This document shows, piece after piece, positions 6,373 to 14,404 of a stretch of DNA of 16,787 nt; the stretch's first letter is position 1; the number at the start of each line of letters is the position of its first letter. Made by a program: the position numbers and the translations under genes. The notes below the pieces were generated by a model. That model ran no database searches. It was not told the DNA's origin and was given only the letters and a program-made list of their open reading frames with translations. The stretch is from an uncultured Clostridium sp. (GTDB lineage Bacteria; Bacillota; Clostridia; Clostridiales; Clostridiaceae): the NCBI GenBank assembly GCA_900543325.1, contig UQQU01000068.1, forward strand, positions 1-16,787, in the 5' to 3' direction.

Positions 6373-7065
6373 ATGAAATATAATAAAAAAATACTTAAAG
6401 CAGAATTTATAAGTAGACCTAATAGATTTAATGCAATTGTCAAACTTAATGAAGAAGAGATAAAGGTTCATGTACCTAATACAGGTAGATGTAAGGAAAT
6501 CTTAATACCAGGATGTACTGTATTTTTAAGAGAGGAACCTAATCCTACAAGGAAGACCCCCTATGATTTAATGGCAGTATATAAGGGAGAAAAACTCATA
6601 AGCATAGATTCACAAATACCTAATAAGGTAGTTGATGAAGCATTAAAAAATAAAAAGATAAAAGGTCTTGAAGAGTATACTAATATTTTAAGAGAAAAAA
6701 CATTTGGAAAAAGTAGATTTGATTTTAAGATATCTACAGATGAAGGAAGCGAATATTTTTTAGAAGTAAAAGGTGTTACATTAGAGGAAAATGGGTATGC
6801 TAGATTTCCAGATGCACCAACAGAAAGAGGAGCAAGGCATCTATTAGAATTAGTGGAGGCAAAAAAGCAAGGATATGGAGCTGGTGCAATGTTTTTAATA
6901 CAGCTAGAAGATGTAAATAAATTCTCTCCAAATGATATGAGAGATAAAGAATTTGGTGAAGCTCTAAGATTTGCTAAGGAAAATGGAGTAGACATTTTTG
7001 CATATAATTGCATAGTAACAGAGGATGGAATAGAAATAAATAAACCTGTTGAAATTATACTTTAG
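6373..7065 (+). CDS. sfsA: Sugar fermentation stimulation protein A homolog
   Basis: A 230-residue soluble protein, the normal length for SfsA. Seen: the N-terminal small-barrel region with VHVPNTGRCKEIL (about residues 34-46) and LIPGCTVFLRE; a central KTPYDLMAVYKGEKLISIDS; and the conserved C-terminal block EVKGVTLEENGYARFPDAPT with ERGARHLLEL, where the acidic and Lys residues match a PD-(D/E)xK nuclease-like core. SfsA was named from E. coli, where overexpression aided maltose use and DNA binding was reported; its physiological role is poorly defined. AAGGAGA (6362-6368) precedes the ATG by 4 nt. It is a single-gene unit, with a promoter embedded in a DnaA-box cluster and a perfect terminator. 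Family assignment is secure; function is not. Confidence 0.95.
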   Translation: MKYNKKILKAEFISRPNRFNAIVKLNEEEIKVHVPNTGRCKEILIPGCTVFLREEPNPTRKTPYDLMAVYKGEKLISIDSQIPNKVVDEALKNKKIKGLEEYTNILREKTFGKSRFDFKISTDEGSEYFLEVKGVTLEENGYARFPDAPTERGARHLLELVEAKKQGYGAGAMFLIQLEDVNKFSPNDMRDKEFGEALRFAKENGVDIFAYNCIVTEDGIEINKPVEIIL

Positions 7066-7068
7066 TAA

Positions 7069-7109
7069 AAAAAGGTTAAGAGTTGATATAAGCAACTCTT
7101 AACCTTTTT
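7069..7109. terminator. Bidirectional terminator between sfsA and the convergent operon
   Basis: A perfect 17-bp stem, 7069-7085 with 7093-7109 (AAAAAGGTTAAGAGTTG), has a 7-nt loop and A/T runs on both sides. The stop codon of the minus-strand 115-aa gene overlaps the base of the stem. Confidence 0.95.
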
Positions 7110-7455
7110 AGTTAGCTTCTTGTCTAATTATACTAATTTTTAAAATACCATCTTTATAAGAAACTTTAGCTGAATTTATCATCATTCCTACTAATGTAAG
7201 TTCAGAGTCAAATTCACATTCCCCACCAAGATTCCAATAATAATTTTCAACTTCATGTTGTCTTGGCGTATTTAAAATAGAAGCTAAAGATTCCAATTCA
7301 TCTTTTGAAATATTATCAACTTGTCCATAAATGTTAAAATAAGAATTCTCATCATCAGAATTTAAATCAATATGAACATCAATAGTTCCTAGTTTATAAA
7401 AGTAAGCTATTAATTCATTAATAATCTTAAGGTTTTTCTCAATTTTAAATTTCAT
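7108..7455 (-). CDS. Protein of unknown function, 115 aa, second gene of the DUF1576 operon
   Basis: I do not recognise the family. The protein is soluble, mixed charge and acidic overall, without signal peptide or membrane segment, starting MKFKIEKNLKIINELIAYFYK. Alternating hydrophobic stretches (IDVHIDLN, YFNIYGQVDN, LTLVGMMINSAKVSYKDGILKISIIR) suggest an alpha/beta fold with several strands. The middle contains the conserved-looking RQHEVENYYWNLGGE. Its ATG lies 3 nt after the stop of the upstream membrane protein gene, and the AAAAGGAGAT ribosome binding site overlaps that gene's last codons, so the two are translationally coupled. A partner or regulatory subunit for the membrane protein is the simplest inference, resting on gene order only. 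Confidence 0.85.
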   Translation of the reverse strand: MKFKIEKNLKIINELIAYFYKLGTIDVHIDLNSDDENSYFNIYGQVDNISKDELESLASILNTPRQHEVENYYWNLGGECEFDSELTLVGMMINSAKVSYKDGILKISIIRQEAN

Positions 7456-7458
7456 AAG

Positions 7459-8616
7459 TTAAATCTCCTTTTTAAAGGTGGTTATTAATGGAATTAATAT
7501 CATTGCAACAAATCCACCAGCCAAACCATTGTTATAAAGGTTAAGACCACCATGTAAATATCCTATATTTGTAACTATATTAACATGAATTATACCAGCT
7601 AAAACTCCATATTTCCACCCAAATTTACCACAAATGGGAGCTAGTGTAGTCGAAAATAATATAGATAATAATAAAGAAGGTGAAGTAACTTTATTTACAT
7701 TAAAAATAGCAGCTATAGTAGCACCATTTAAATCTCCACCAATAACAATAACAAAGCAAGTAGCTAATATACCTAATATCCCCATATTAATATATGTAGT
7801 TTCTCCAAATAAAATATAGAAATCACTTATTAATCTACCAGTTTGCTTATTAATATTAGTAAAGGTAGCTTTATTATTTTTACCATAAATAACTCCAATA
7901 GTAATTAAATAAATACAACAAATAATAAGCAAAATAAATAAAATTTTATTTGATCCACTATGCCAAACAAGTCTAGAATCTAAGTTCATACCAAGACCTC
8001 TCATTATTGACATTAATAATGTAGCAAGTAATCCACTAGCAAATCCAATATTATATAAGTTATATCCATTGTGAGCTTTTATGCTATGTGAAGCTATAGG
8101 AGGCAAAACAAAGCCAACTATAATACCAAGTAGTATACCTGAAGTTATTGCAATAGGACTATATTGATTGTTTCCAAAACTAATTTGACTTACTACAGGA
8201 GAAAGAGAAGTACCTAATAAAGCAACTAATATATAATTAAGAAAGGGTTCCTTTTGATATCTAGAAAATAAATAAACACCTAGTATAATGGGCCAAATAT
8301 TAAATATGTTTTTACCTAGAAAAGAAAACCCAGTCATAAGCCATAAAGACATTATTGTTGAACCATTAGGTTTAATTCCTATAATAACTAATAGAAATAG
8401 TGACAATAAACTTGTTAGAGCAGCATTTACTAAAGCAGCACCAATTCCACCCACTTCCATATAATCAGTAATTAATATGTCTGAAGATAGTATTATAGAT
8501 TTCAGACCATGAAAAATTTCTGAAGGTGAATCTAAGCAAAAAGCAAAGACAATAAAAAACAAATATAGAATGGAAAGGGTTACATAGGGTGGATAATAAT
8601 TCTTTAATAGTTTCAT
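7459..8616 (-). CDS. Multi-pass membrane protein, DUF1576-like, with internal duplication
   Basis: A 385-residue integral membrane protein with roughly ten hydrophobic segments. It appears to contain two related halves: HNGYNLYNIGFASGLLATLL near residue 180 matches HGGLNLYNNGLAGGFVAMIL near the C-terminus, and VIIGIKPNGSTIMSLWLM matches VIGGDLNGATIAAIF. Such inverted or tandem halves are typical of channels and transporters. The repeat pattern and length fit the uncharacterised DUF1576 membrane family; that name is from recall and not tested. GGAGG lies 5-6 nt before the ATG. The substrate is unknown. It forms a tight two-gene operon with the 115-aa protein downstream and has a hairpin in its leader. 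Confidence 0.88.
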   Translation of the reverse strand: MKLLKNYYPPYVTLSILYLFFIVFAFCLDSPSEIFHGLKSIILSSDILITDYMEVGGIGAALVNAALTSLLSLFLLVIIGIKPNGSTIMSLWLMTGFSFLGKNIFNIWPIILGVYLFSRYQKEPFLNYILVALLGTSLSPVVSQISFGNNQYSPIAITSGILLGIIVGFVLPPIASHSIKAHNGYNLYNIGFASGLLATLLMSIMRGLGMNLDSRLVWHSGSNKILFILLIICCIYLITIGVIYGKNNKATFTNINKQTGRLISDFYILFGETTYINMGILGILATCFVIVIGGDLNGATIAAIFNVNKVTSPSLLLSILFSTTLAPICGKFGWKYGVLAGIIHVNIVTNIGYLHGGLNLYNNGLAGGFVAMILIPLITTFKKEI

Positions 8617-8642
8617 TTAAAACCTCCATCCAAATTTTTAAG

Positions 8643-8681
8643 AAAACTTACTACTTAAGTTTTTTATAGTAGTAGAGTTTT
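8643..8681 (-). promoter_or_regulatory. Inverted repeat in the leader of the DUF1576-like operon
   Basis: AAAACTTACTACT (8643-8655) pairs with AGTAGTAGAGTTTT (8668-8681) with a single bulged base and a 12-nt loop. It lies about 26 nt upstream of the minus-strand start codon in the divergent intergenic region (8617-8869). No strong T-run follows on the minus strand, so an operator or 5' mRNA hairpin is as likely as an attenuator. No other convincing element was seen in the region besides the -10 box for the divergent gene. Confidence 0.45.
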
Positions 8682-8830
8682 AGTAACTAAATTGAAAGGT
8701 AATTTCATATTTAAATTCAATTTTAGTTATATATAAACATATTTTATCAAATAATTGTTAAAATTTATAGATTAACTGTTAAATTTAGCGCAATTTATTA
8801 TAAACTTCTTTAAAATTTGATTTAAAATAG

Positions 8831-8836
8831 TATAAT
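8831..8836 (+). promoter_or_regulatory. -10 box of the TIM-barrel gene
   Basis: A perfect TATAAT sits 34 nt before the start codon. No good -35 exists at 16-18 nt (CTTTAA at 8808-8813 is the nearest), so the promoter may be weak or activator-dependent. Confidence 0.4.
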
Positions 8837-8869
8837 AAGATTTAGAAATTTAGTAATAGAGGTGTTTTA

Positions 8870-9544
8870 ATGGAGATAAAAAGAAATAAAACTGTGCCTG
8901 AAATTAAAGGGCTTCTTAGAAGTCATGTAGTAGAAGTGCCATCTTGTATTAGGGATTGTTCAGGGATAAAGATATTTGGAAAGAGAATAAAATCATTATT
9001 ATTTACAACTGACGTTGCAATTATAAGAAACACTAATGCAGATGCAATAATAGCTGTATATCCATTTACTCCTCAACCATTAATAACATCAGCATTAGTT
9101 ATGGCCGCAGATGTACCTGTTTTTTGTGGAGTTGGTGGAGGAATAACTCAAGGCAAAAGAGTAGTGAATTTAGCATTAGATGCAGAGTTTAAAGGGGCTA
9201 TGGGGGTAGTTGTAAATTCGCCTACATCTAATGAAGTAGTTTCAAAAATAAGAGAAACAATAGATATTCCTTTAATAGTTACAGTTGTTTCAATTAATGA
9301 AAATATAAGAGAAAGAATAGAAGCAGGAGCTACAATATTAAATGTATCTGGTGGAAAAAACACTCCTGAAATAGTAAGAAAAATAAAAGAAGAGTTCCCT
9401 GATTTTCCAGTTATAGCAACAGGTGGACCAACTGAAGAAAGTGTTAGAAGAACTATAGAAGCAGGAGCTAATGCTATTACTTATACACCACCATCAAATG
9501 GAGATACTATGAGTAATCTTATGGATAAATATAGAAGTGAATAA
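8870..9544 (+). CDS. Small TIM-barrel protein of unknown function
   Basis: A 224-residue soluble protein. Alternating strands and helices with glycine-rich turns indicate a beta/alpha barrel of the phosphate-binding type: VFCGVGGGITQGKRVVNL, MGVVVNSPT, IPLIVTVVS, GATILNVSGGKN, FPVIATGGPTEESVRRTIEAG and ANAITYTPPS. The ATGGP/GA(N/T)AI pattern near the C-terminus resembles the phosphate-binding turns of HisA/HisF, ThiG and related enzymes. It lacks clear catalytic motifs of any one of these, so I assign no reaction; relatives are often labelled only as hydrolase or beta/alpha-barrel protein. GAGGTG (8858-8863) lies 6 nt before the ATG. It stands alone: divergent from the DUF1576-like operon and upstream of the separately promoted lysA leader. 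Confidence 0.85.
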   Translation: MEIKRNKTVPEIKGLLRSHVVEVPSCIRDCSGIKIFGKRIKSLLFTTDVAIIRNTNADAIIAVYPFTPQPLITSALVMAADVPVFCGVGGGITQGKRVVNLALDAEFKGAMGVVVNSPTSNEVVSKIRETIDIPLIVTVVSINENIRERIEAGATILNVSGGKNTPEIVRKIKEEFPDFPVIATGGPTEESVRRTIEAGANAITYTPPSNGDTMSNLMDKYRSE

Positions 9545-9572
9545 TTAAAATGGAATAATATTAAAAATATGG

Positions 9573-9600
9573 TTGAATAATTTTCCTTATATGGTATCAT
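9573..9600 (+). promoter_or_regulatory. lysA leader promoter
   Basis: TTGAAT (9573-9578) and TATCAT (9595-9600) are 16 nt apart, and the riboswitch begins about 50 nt further on. No terminator was seen after the preceding gene, so some readthrough is possible. Confidence 0.5.
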
Positions 9601-9649
9601 ATTATTAAACATAAACATACAATATAGAAGCTAATAGAATACCTATGTT

Positions 9650-9806
9650 AGAGGTGCTGTTTATAAATAGTAATAAATAGGAGTCGACAGGCAAAGATCA
9701 TTTATGAAAGGTATAACAGCCGAAGGAATAACTTATGTAAAGGGTTATTTCTGGGTATGCATATAATATATGCATAACTGTCACGGAAGTGGAGTGCTAA
9801 AAAGGT
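9650..9806 (+). ncRNA. Lysine riboswitch (L-box) aptamer upstream of lysA
   Basis: The stretch carries the conserved L-box elements in order: AGAGGTGC (9650-9657), AGTAATA, GGCAAAG, GAAAGG, GCCGAAG, CTGGG, then ACTGTCACGGAAGTGGAGTGC (9776 onward, given in part). Lysine binding to this five-helix aptamer is established to favour a downstream terminator. A terminator (9875-9912) and lysA follow directly, which fits feedback repression of the last step of lysine synthesis. Confidence 0.93.
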
Positions 9807-9874
9807 GCGATTATTAAATTATTCAATTTTAAATTATTGAATTTATTTGAGATAAAAATTGCATTTTAATAAGT

Positions 9875-9912
9875 AAAACTACCACTATAGGTTTTTATAG
9901 GGGTAGTTTTTT
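9875..9912 (+). terminator. Riboswitch-controlled terminator of lysA
   Basis: AAAACTACC (9875-9883) pairs with 9902-9910, continuing as CTATA/TATAG (9885-9889 with 9896-9900) after one mismatch, and is followed by a T-run. The AT-rich segment 9808-9870 between aptamer and terminator probably holds the antiterminator. Termination here would leave lysA, 38 nt downstream, untranscribed. Confidence 0.88.
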
Positions 9913-9949
9913 ATATTAGTAATTTATAATTAATTTGGAGGCAATAGCA

Positions 9950-11242
9950 ATGAAATTATTTGGGGCAATGGAAATTAAAGAAAATGAGCTATTTATAGGG
10001 GGAATTAGTTCAACAGAGTTAGTTAATAGATTTGGTTCACCACTATATGTAATGGATGAAAGTCTTTTAATAGACACATGTAAAAAGTATTATAGAGATT
10101 TTAAATGTTTAGAAAATAATAATAGAGTAGCTTATGCAGGTAAAGCATTTTTAACAAAAGCAATGTGTAGGCTTATATATGAACAGGGACTTTATTTAGA
10201 TGTAGTATCAGGAGGAGAATTATATACAGCTTATAAAGCAGAATTTCCTTTAGATAAAGTATATTTCCACGGTAATAATAAGAGTGTAAGTGAAGTTGAA
10301 CTAGGTGTTAAGTTAGGTGTTGGAGTATTTGTAGTTGATAATTTAGATGAAATGAAAAGACTGAATGAAATAGCTAAAAAATATAATAAAAAGCAAAATA
10401 TATATTTAAGATTAACACCAGGAATAGAGGCTCATACTCACGACTATATAAAAACAGGACAAATAGACTCTAAGTTTGGATTTGCACCAGTTGGAGAAAC
10501 AATAATGGATGCTGTAAAATTGGCCTTAGATTGTGAAAATATAAATTTAAGAGGATTACATTGTCATATAGGTTCGCAAATTTTTGAGATACAGCCTTAT
10601 GAGGATGCAGTTGAAGTTATGCTTGGTTTTATAAAGAATATTAAAGAAGAAACAGGACATATAATACCTGAATTAGATTTAGGTGGTGGATTTGGTATAC
10701 ATTATACCGATGAAGATAAACCAAAAGAAACAAGGGATTATTGCACTTCTATATTAAATAAAGTAGATGAAGTATGTGAGAAACTAAATATAGAAAGACC
10801 TATTTTAACTATAGAACCAGGTAGATCCATAGTAGGAAATGCAGGTACTACTCTTTATACAATTGGAGCAATTAAAGAAATTGAAGGGGTTAGGACTTAT
10901 GTTTCAGTAGATGGAGGAATGACAGATAATATAAGACCAGCATTATATGGGGCTAAGTATGAAATGGCTATAGCAAACAAAATCACTGATAAATGTAATG
11001 ATAGAGTTGCAATAGCAGGTAAATGCTGTGAATCAGGAGATATTTTCGTCAATGACATTTGTATTCAAAAGCCTGATATAGGAGATATACTAGCAGTATT
11101 TTCAACAGGTGCATATGGATTCTCAATGTCTAGTAATTATAATAAAAATCCAAAAGCAGCAGTTGTGTTTGTAAAAGATGGATTAGCTAGAGTTGTATCA
11201 AAGAGACAAAGCTATGAAGAACTTTTAGCTTTAGAAATTTAG
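9950..11242 (+). CDS. lysA: Diaminopimelate decarboxylase
   Basis: PLP-dependent enzyme that converts meso-diaminopimelate to L-lysine plus CO2, the last step of lysine synthesis. It is 430 residues, full length. Seen: the PLP-binding lysine K65 in AYAGKAFLTKAM; GLHCHIGSQIFE; the glycine-rich phosphate loop LDLGGGFGIHY; IEPGRSIVG; the CESGD motif that contributes to the active site across the dimer; and AYGFSMSSNYN near the C-terminus. I choose ATG 9950, preceded at 8 nt by TTGGAGG (9935-9941). A TTG at 9935 in the same frame is itself part of that ribosome binding site. The gene is controlled by the lysine riboswitch in its leader and followed by its own terminator. Confidence 0.96.
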   Translation: MKLFGAMEIKENELFIGGISSTELVNRFGSPLYVMDESLLIDTCKKYYRDFKCLENNNRVAYAGKAFLTKAMCRLIYEQGLYLDVVSGGELYTAYKAEFPLDKVYFHGNNKSVSEVELGVKLGVGVFVVDNLDEMKRLNEIAKKYNKKQNIYLRLTPGIEAHTHDYIKTGQIDSKFGFAPVGETIMDAVKLALDCENINLRGLHCHIGSQIFEIQPYEDAVEVMLGFIKNIKEETGHIIPELDLGGGFGIHYTDEDKPKETRDYCTSILNKVDEVCEKLNIERPILTIEPGRSIVGNAGTTLYTIGAIKEIEGVRTYVSVDGGMTDNIRPALYGAKYEMAIANKITDKCNDRVAIAGKCCESGDIFVNDICIQKPDIGDILAVFSTGAYGFSMSSNYNKNPKAAVVFVKDGLARVVSKRQSYEELLALEI

Positions 11243-11287
11243 AATTAGTTTAGATTCAGTTTATATTTAAGTGATAAACTTAATATT

Positions 11288-11326
11288 AAGAGCTATATCA
11301 AAAATAGTTTGATGTAGCTTTTTTTT
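11288..11326 (+). terminator. lysA terminator
   Basis: AGCTATATCAAA (11291-11302) pairs with TTTGATGTAGCT (11308-11319, one G-U), followed by eight T. It lies about 45 nt after the stop codon. Confidence 0.9.
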
Positions 11327-11376
11327 GTAACAAAATTGACATAATTATGATATATAATGAAGAGTAACACTATTAG

Positions 11377-11405
11377 TTATTAATTAATTGTGATATACTT
11401 ATAAT
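11377..11405 (+). promoter_or_regulatory. Candidate promoter of the DUF3006-lepB-ftsH run
   Basis: TTATTA (11377-11382) and TATAAT (11400-11405) are separated by 17 nt. A second possible start is a TATAAT at 11353-11358, but the TTGACA near it (11336-11341) is only 11 nt away. Which is used cannot be decided from sequence. Confidence 0.35.
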
Positions 11406-11497
11406 CAGTTATTAAAATTGAAATAAAAAGAGCTTGGATTAGTAAGGTTTTTTTCAACTTTAATTAATGAAAAAATGAAAGGTGGATTTAGCAATCA

Positions 11498-11734
11498 TTG
11501 CTAGCTGTTATGAGGGATAAAAGATTTATAGTAGATAGAATAGAAAATAAATCTGTTGTTTTAGAAGATGATAAAAAGGACATAATCTTAATAGATATAA
11601 ATTTATTTGATAAGAAACCTAAGGATGGCGATGTAGTGGTAATGTTCAACAATTCATTTTATGTAGATGAAGATGCTACAAAAGAAAGAAAAAATAAAAT
11701 TAATAGTTTAATGAAAGGTATGTGGGAAGAGTGA
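11498..11734 (+). CDS. DUF3006-type small protein
   Basis: A 78-residue soluble acidic/basic protein with RFIVDRIENKSVVLEDD and a later PKDGDVVVMFNNSFYVD, matching the small beta-rich DUF3006 family of Firmicutes (family name from recall). Function unknown. The start is uncertain. TTG 11498 is 12 nt after AAAGGTGG (11478-11485). ATG 11510 gives a product (MRDKRFIVDRIE) closer to relatives but has no adjacent ribosome binding site. A small hairpin, AGCAA-TCA-TTGCT (11490-11502), contains the TTG and, if folded, would bring the ribosome binding site nearer the ATG. The stop codon overlaps the lepB start as GTGA, so the two are translationally coupled. Confidence 0.8.
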   Translation: MLAVMRDKRFIVDRIENKSVVLEDDKKDIILIDINLFDKKPKDGDVVVMFNNSFYVDEDATKERKNKINSLMKGMWEE

Positions 11735-12252
11735 GTCAAGAAGTAAAGAAATCAAATTTCTTTAGTGATTGGGTTGTACCTATAGTAATAGCTGTAATAT
11801 TAGCTATCTTAATAAATAGATTTTTAATATTTAAGGTTAAAATTCCATCAGAATCTATGGTACCGACATTAAATGTAGGTGATAGGTTATTTGTTACTAG
11901 GGTCTATAATCCAGAAAAGCTAAAAAGAGGAGATATAGTAGTTTTTTATTCAGAAGAGAAAAATGAAGATATGATTAAAAGGCTAATTGGTTTACCTGGT
12001 GACAAAATTGTTATTAATGATGGGGTAGTAACTGTAAATGGTGAAACCTTAGAGGAAAATTACATAGGAACAGCAGATAATTATAGTGGAGAATTTACAG
12101 TACCAGAAGGAAAGTATTTCTTTTTAGGAGACAATAGATATTGGTCTCTAGATTCTAGGTATTGGCAAAATCCATACATTGATGGAAGTGACATAAAGGG
12201 TAAGGCTCAAATAAAAGTATATCCATGGAAAGACTTTGGAAAAGTAGAGTAA
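11731..12252 (+). CDS. lepB: Signal peptidase I
   Basis: Membrane-bound serine protease that removes signal peptides from exported proteins. Seen: one N-terminal membrane segment (about residues 14-34, WVVPIVIAVILAILINRFLIF); the catalytic serine S42 in IPSESMVPTL; the general-base lysine K83 in MIKRLIGLPGD; and the box GDNRYWSLDSRYW (133-145). At 173 residues it is the normal size for Gram-positive type I peptidases and has a single membrane anchor. I choose GTG 11731, which overlaps the preceding stop codon (GTGA); an in-frame GTG at 11722 would add three residues and has a ribosome binding site only about 3 nt away. It lies 45 nt upstream of ftsH on the same strand. Confidence 0.95.
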   Translation: MSQEVKKSNFFSDWVVPIVIAVILAILINRFLIFKVKIPSESMVPTLNVGDRLFVTRVYNPEKLKRGDIVVFYSEEKNEDMIKRLIGLPGDKIVINDGVVTVNGETLEENYIGTADNYSGEFTVPEGKYFFLGDNRYWSLDSRYWQNPYIDGSDIKGKAQIKVYPWKDFGKVE

Positions 12253-12297
12253 AGAGCTTTATAAAACACTTTAGAGTTAGTAGGAGATTTTAAAAGT

Positions 12298-14391
12298 ATG
12301 AATAATAATGTGAATAATAGAAAAGATGGAGAAAAAAAGAACAATAATAATAAAAAGTTTTTAATTATTTATGCAGTTATAGCATTCTTATTTTTATACT
12401 CATTTTCAACAGCAAAAGAGATGTTAACGACAAAAGAAATTTCTTATAATGAATTTGTTCAAATGGTTGAAAATAAGGAAGTTAAGGAAGTTACTGTTGA
12501 TGGAACAGCACTTGTGATTACACCACAAGATACAAGTGATATGAAGGGGAAAGTTCTTTATACTGGTAATGCAGATAATCCAGATTTAATAAAGTTATTA
12601 TTAGATAATGATGTTAAATATTATCCTCAAATAACAAAACAACAATCTGTATTTATGGACTTTATAATACTTAATATATTGCCATTAGTATTGATGTTCT
12701 TCTTAGTTAGGTTCTTATTTGGAAAAATGGCTAAGAAAATGGGTGGTGGACCAATGGGAATGGGCATGGGAAAAAGTAATGCCAAAGTATATGTTGAAAA
12801 AGATATTAAAGTAAGTTTTGAAGATGTTGCTGGGCAAGATGAAGCTAAGGAATCATTAACAGAAATAATAGATTTTCTACATAACCCTAAGAGATATACA
12901 GAAATAGGAGCTAAATTACCTAAAGGAGCGCTTTTAGTTGGGCCTCCAGGAACAGGTAAAACTCTTATAGCAAAAGCTGTTGCAGGGGAAGCTAAGGTAC
13001 CATTCCTTTCAGTTTCAGGTTCAACATTCGTTGAAATGTTTGTTGGTATGGGTGCAGCTAAAGTAAGAGACTTATTTAAAGAAGCAGAAAAAATGGCTCC
13101 ATGTATCATATTTATAGATGAGATTGATTCTATAGGTAAAAGTAGAGATAATCAAATGCAAAGTAATGATGAGAGAGAACAAACTTTAAATCAATTACTT
13201 ACTGAAATGGATGGATTTGATACATCTAAAGGAATAGTTATTTTAGGTGCTACAAATAGACCAGAAATATTAGATAAAGCACTTTTAAGACCAGGTAGAT
13301 TTGACAGAAGAGTTATTGTTGATAGACCAGACTTAAAGGGAAGAATTGCAATATTAAATGTTCACTCTAAAGATGTTAAGATGTCACCAGAAGTTGATTT
13401 AGAATCAATTGCAAAAGGGACTCCAGGTGCAGTAGGTGCTGATCTTGCTAATATAGTAAATGAAGCGGCATTAAGAGCGGTTAGAAGTGGAAGAGATTTA
13501 GTTATTCAAGAAGATTTAGAGGAAGCAGTTGAAGTAATAATTGCTGGTAAAGAAAAGAAAGATAGAATACTTTCTAAGAGAGAAAGAGAAGTTGTTGCAT
13601 TCCACGAAGTTGGGCATGCGTTAGTAGCTGGATTATTAGAAGGAACTGATCCAGTTCATAAAATAACTATAGTTCCAAGAACAATGGGAGCATTAGGATA
13701 TACAATGCAGCTTCCAGAAGAAGAAAAATATCTTGTTTCTAAGGAAGAGTTAATGAACCAAATCATGGTTATGCTTGGAGGTAGAGCTGCAGAAGAGGAA
13801 GTATTCAACTTAGTATCTACAGGGGCTTCTAATGATATAGAAAGAGCAACACAAACAGCAAGAAATATGGTTACTATCTATGGTATGACTGATAATTTTG
13901 ACATGATGGCTTTAGAATCGGTTCAAAACAGATACTTAGATGGTAGAGCTGTTAGAAATTGTAGTGAAGAAACTTCAACATTAGTAGATAAAGAAGTATT
14001 AGCAATTATAAGAGAATGTCACCAAAAGGCAAGAGAGTTATTAAGAGAAAATAGAGATTTATTAGATAAAATATCTGAATACCTATTAGAAAAAGAAACT
14101 ATCTTTGGAGATGAATTCTTTAAATTTGTATATGAAAAATATCCAGAATTAAAGGTAAAGAGAGAAGAAGAAAAGAAGAGCAGAGAGCTTGAGAATAATA
14201 GAAATGATGCTAATAAAATAGTTGCTGAAGTAGAAGAAGATTTGTTAGATAAAAAAGTTGCGCAAGAAGTAATTGAAGCGGTTGAAAAGGAAGAAGAAAA
14301 TATTATAAAAGAAGCATCCATAGATACAGAAGTAATGTTAGATATGGATAAAGAAGAATCTAACAATAATGTAGAAGTAAAAGATAAATAG
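12298..14391 (+). CDS. ftsH: ATP-dependent zinc metalloprotease FtsH
   Basis: Hexameric membrane AAA+ protease that degrades misfolded membrane proteins and short-lived regulators. Domain order: N-terminal membrane helix (about 20-39), extracytoplasmic region (40-118), second membrane helix (about 121-142), glycine/methionine-rich linker, then the AAA module with Walker A GPPGTGKT (215-222), Walker B CIIFIDEID and second region of homology TNRPEILDKALLRPGRFDRR. The zinc protease domain has HEVGH at 436-440. The last about 75 residues form a strongly acidic Glu/Asp/Asn tail; the total of 697 residues is somewhat longer than the common 600-650. AGGAG (12282-12286) precedes the ATG by 11 nt. Probably co-transcribed with lepB; no promoter was recognised in the 45-nt gap. 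Confidence 0.97.
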   Translation: MNNNVNNRKDGEKKNNNNKKFLIIYAVIAFLFLYSFSTAKEMLTTKEISYNEFVQMVENKEVKEVTVDGTALVITPQDTSDMKGKVLYTGNADNPDLIKLLLDNDVKYYPQITKQQSVFMDFIILNILPLVLMFFLVRFLFGKMAKKMGGGPMGMGMGKSNAKVYVEKDIKVSFEDVAGQDEAKESLTEIIDFLHNPKRYTEIGAKLPKGALLVGPPGTGKTLIAKAVAGEAKVPFLSVSGSTFVEMFVGMGAAKVRDLFKEAEKMAPCIIFIDEIDSIGKSRDNQMQSNDEREQTLNQLLTEMDGFDTSKGIVILGATNRPEILDKALLRPGRFDRRVIVDRPDLKGRIAILNVHSKDVKMSPEVDLESIAKGTPGAVGADLANIVNEAALRAVRSGRDLVIQEDLEEAVEVIIAGKEKKDRILSKREREVVAFHEVGHALVAGLLEGTDPVHKITIVPRTMGALGYTMQLPEEEKYLVSKEELMNQIMVMLGGRAAEEEVFNLVSTGASNDIERATQTARNMVTIYGMTDNFDMMALESVQNRYLDGRAVRNCSEETSTLVDKEVLAIIRECHQKARELLRENRDLLDKISEYLLEKETIFGDEFFKFVYEKYPELKVKREEEKKSRELENNRNDANKIVAEVEEDLLDKKVAQEVIEAVEKEEENIIKEASIDTEVMLDMDKEESNNNVEVKDK

Positions 14392-14404
14392 AAAATTATA
14401 AAAG

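Noticed and set aside
6561..7013. Long minus-strand open frame inside sfsA
   Set aside because: Antisense shadow; the plus strand encodes complete SfsA motifs over the same bases.
11336..11358. TTGACA plus TATAAT after the lysA terminator as a promoter
   Set aside because: The spacing is only 11 nt, too short for a sigma-A promoter in this arrangement.
12627..13109. Minus-strand open frame inside ftsH
   Set aside because: Antisense shadow of the AAA module; no ribosome binding site or recognisable protein features.
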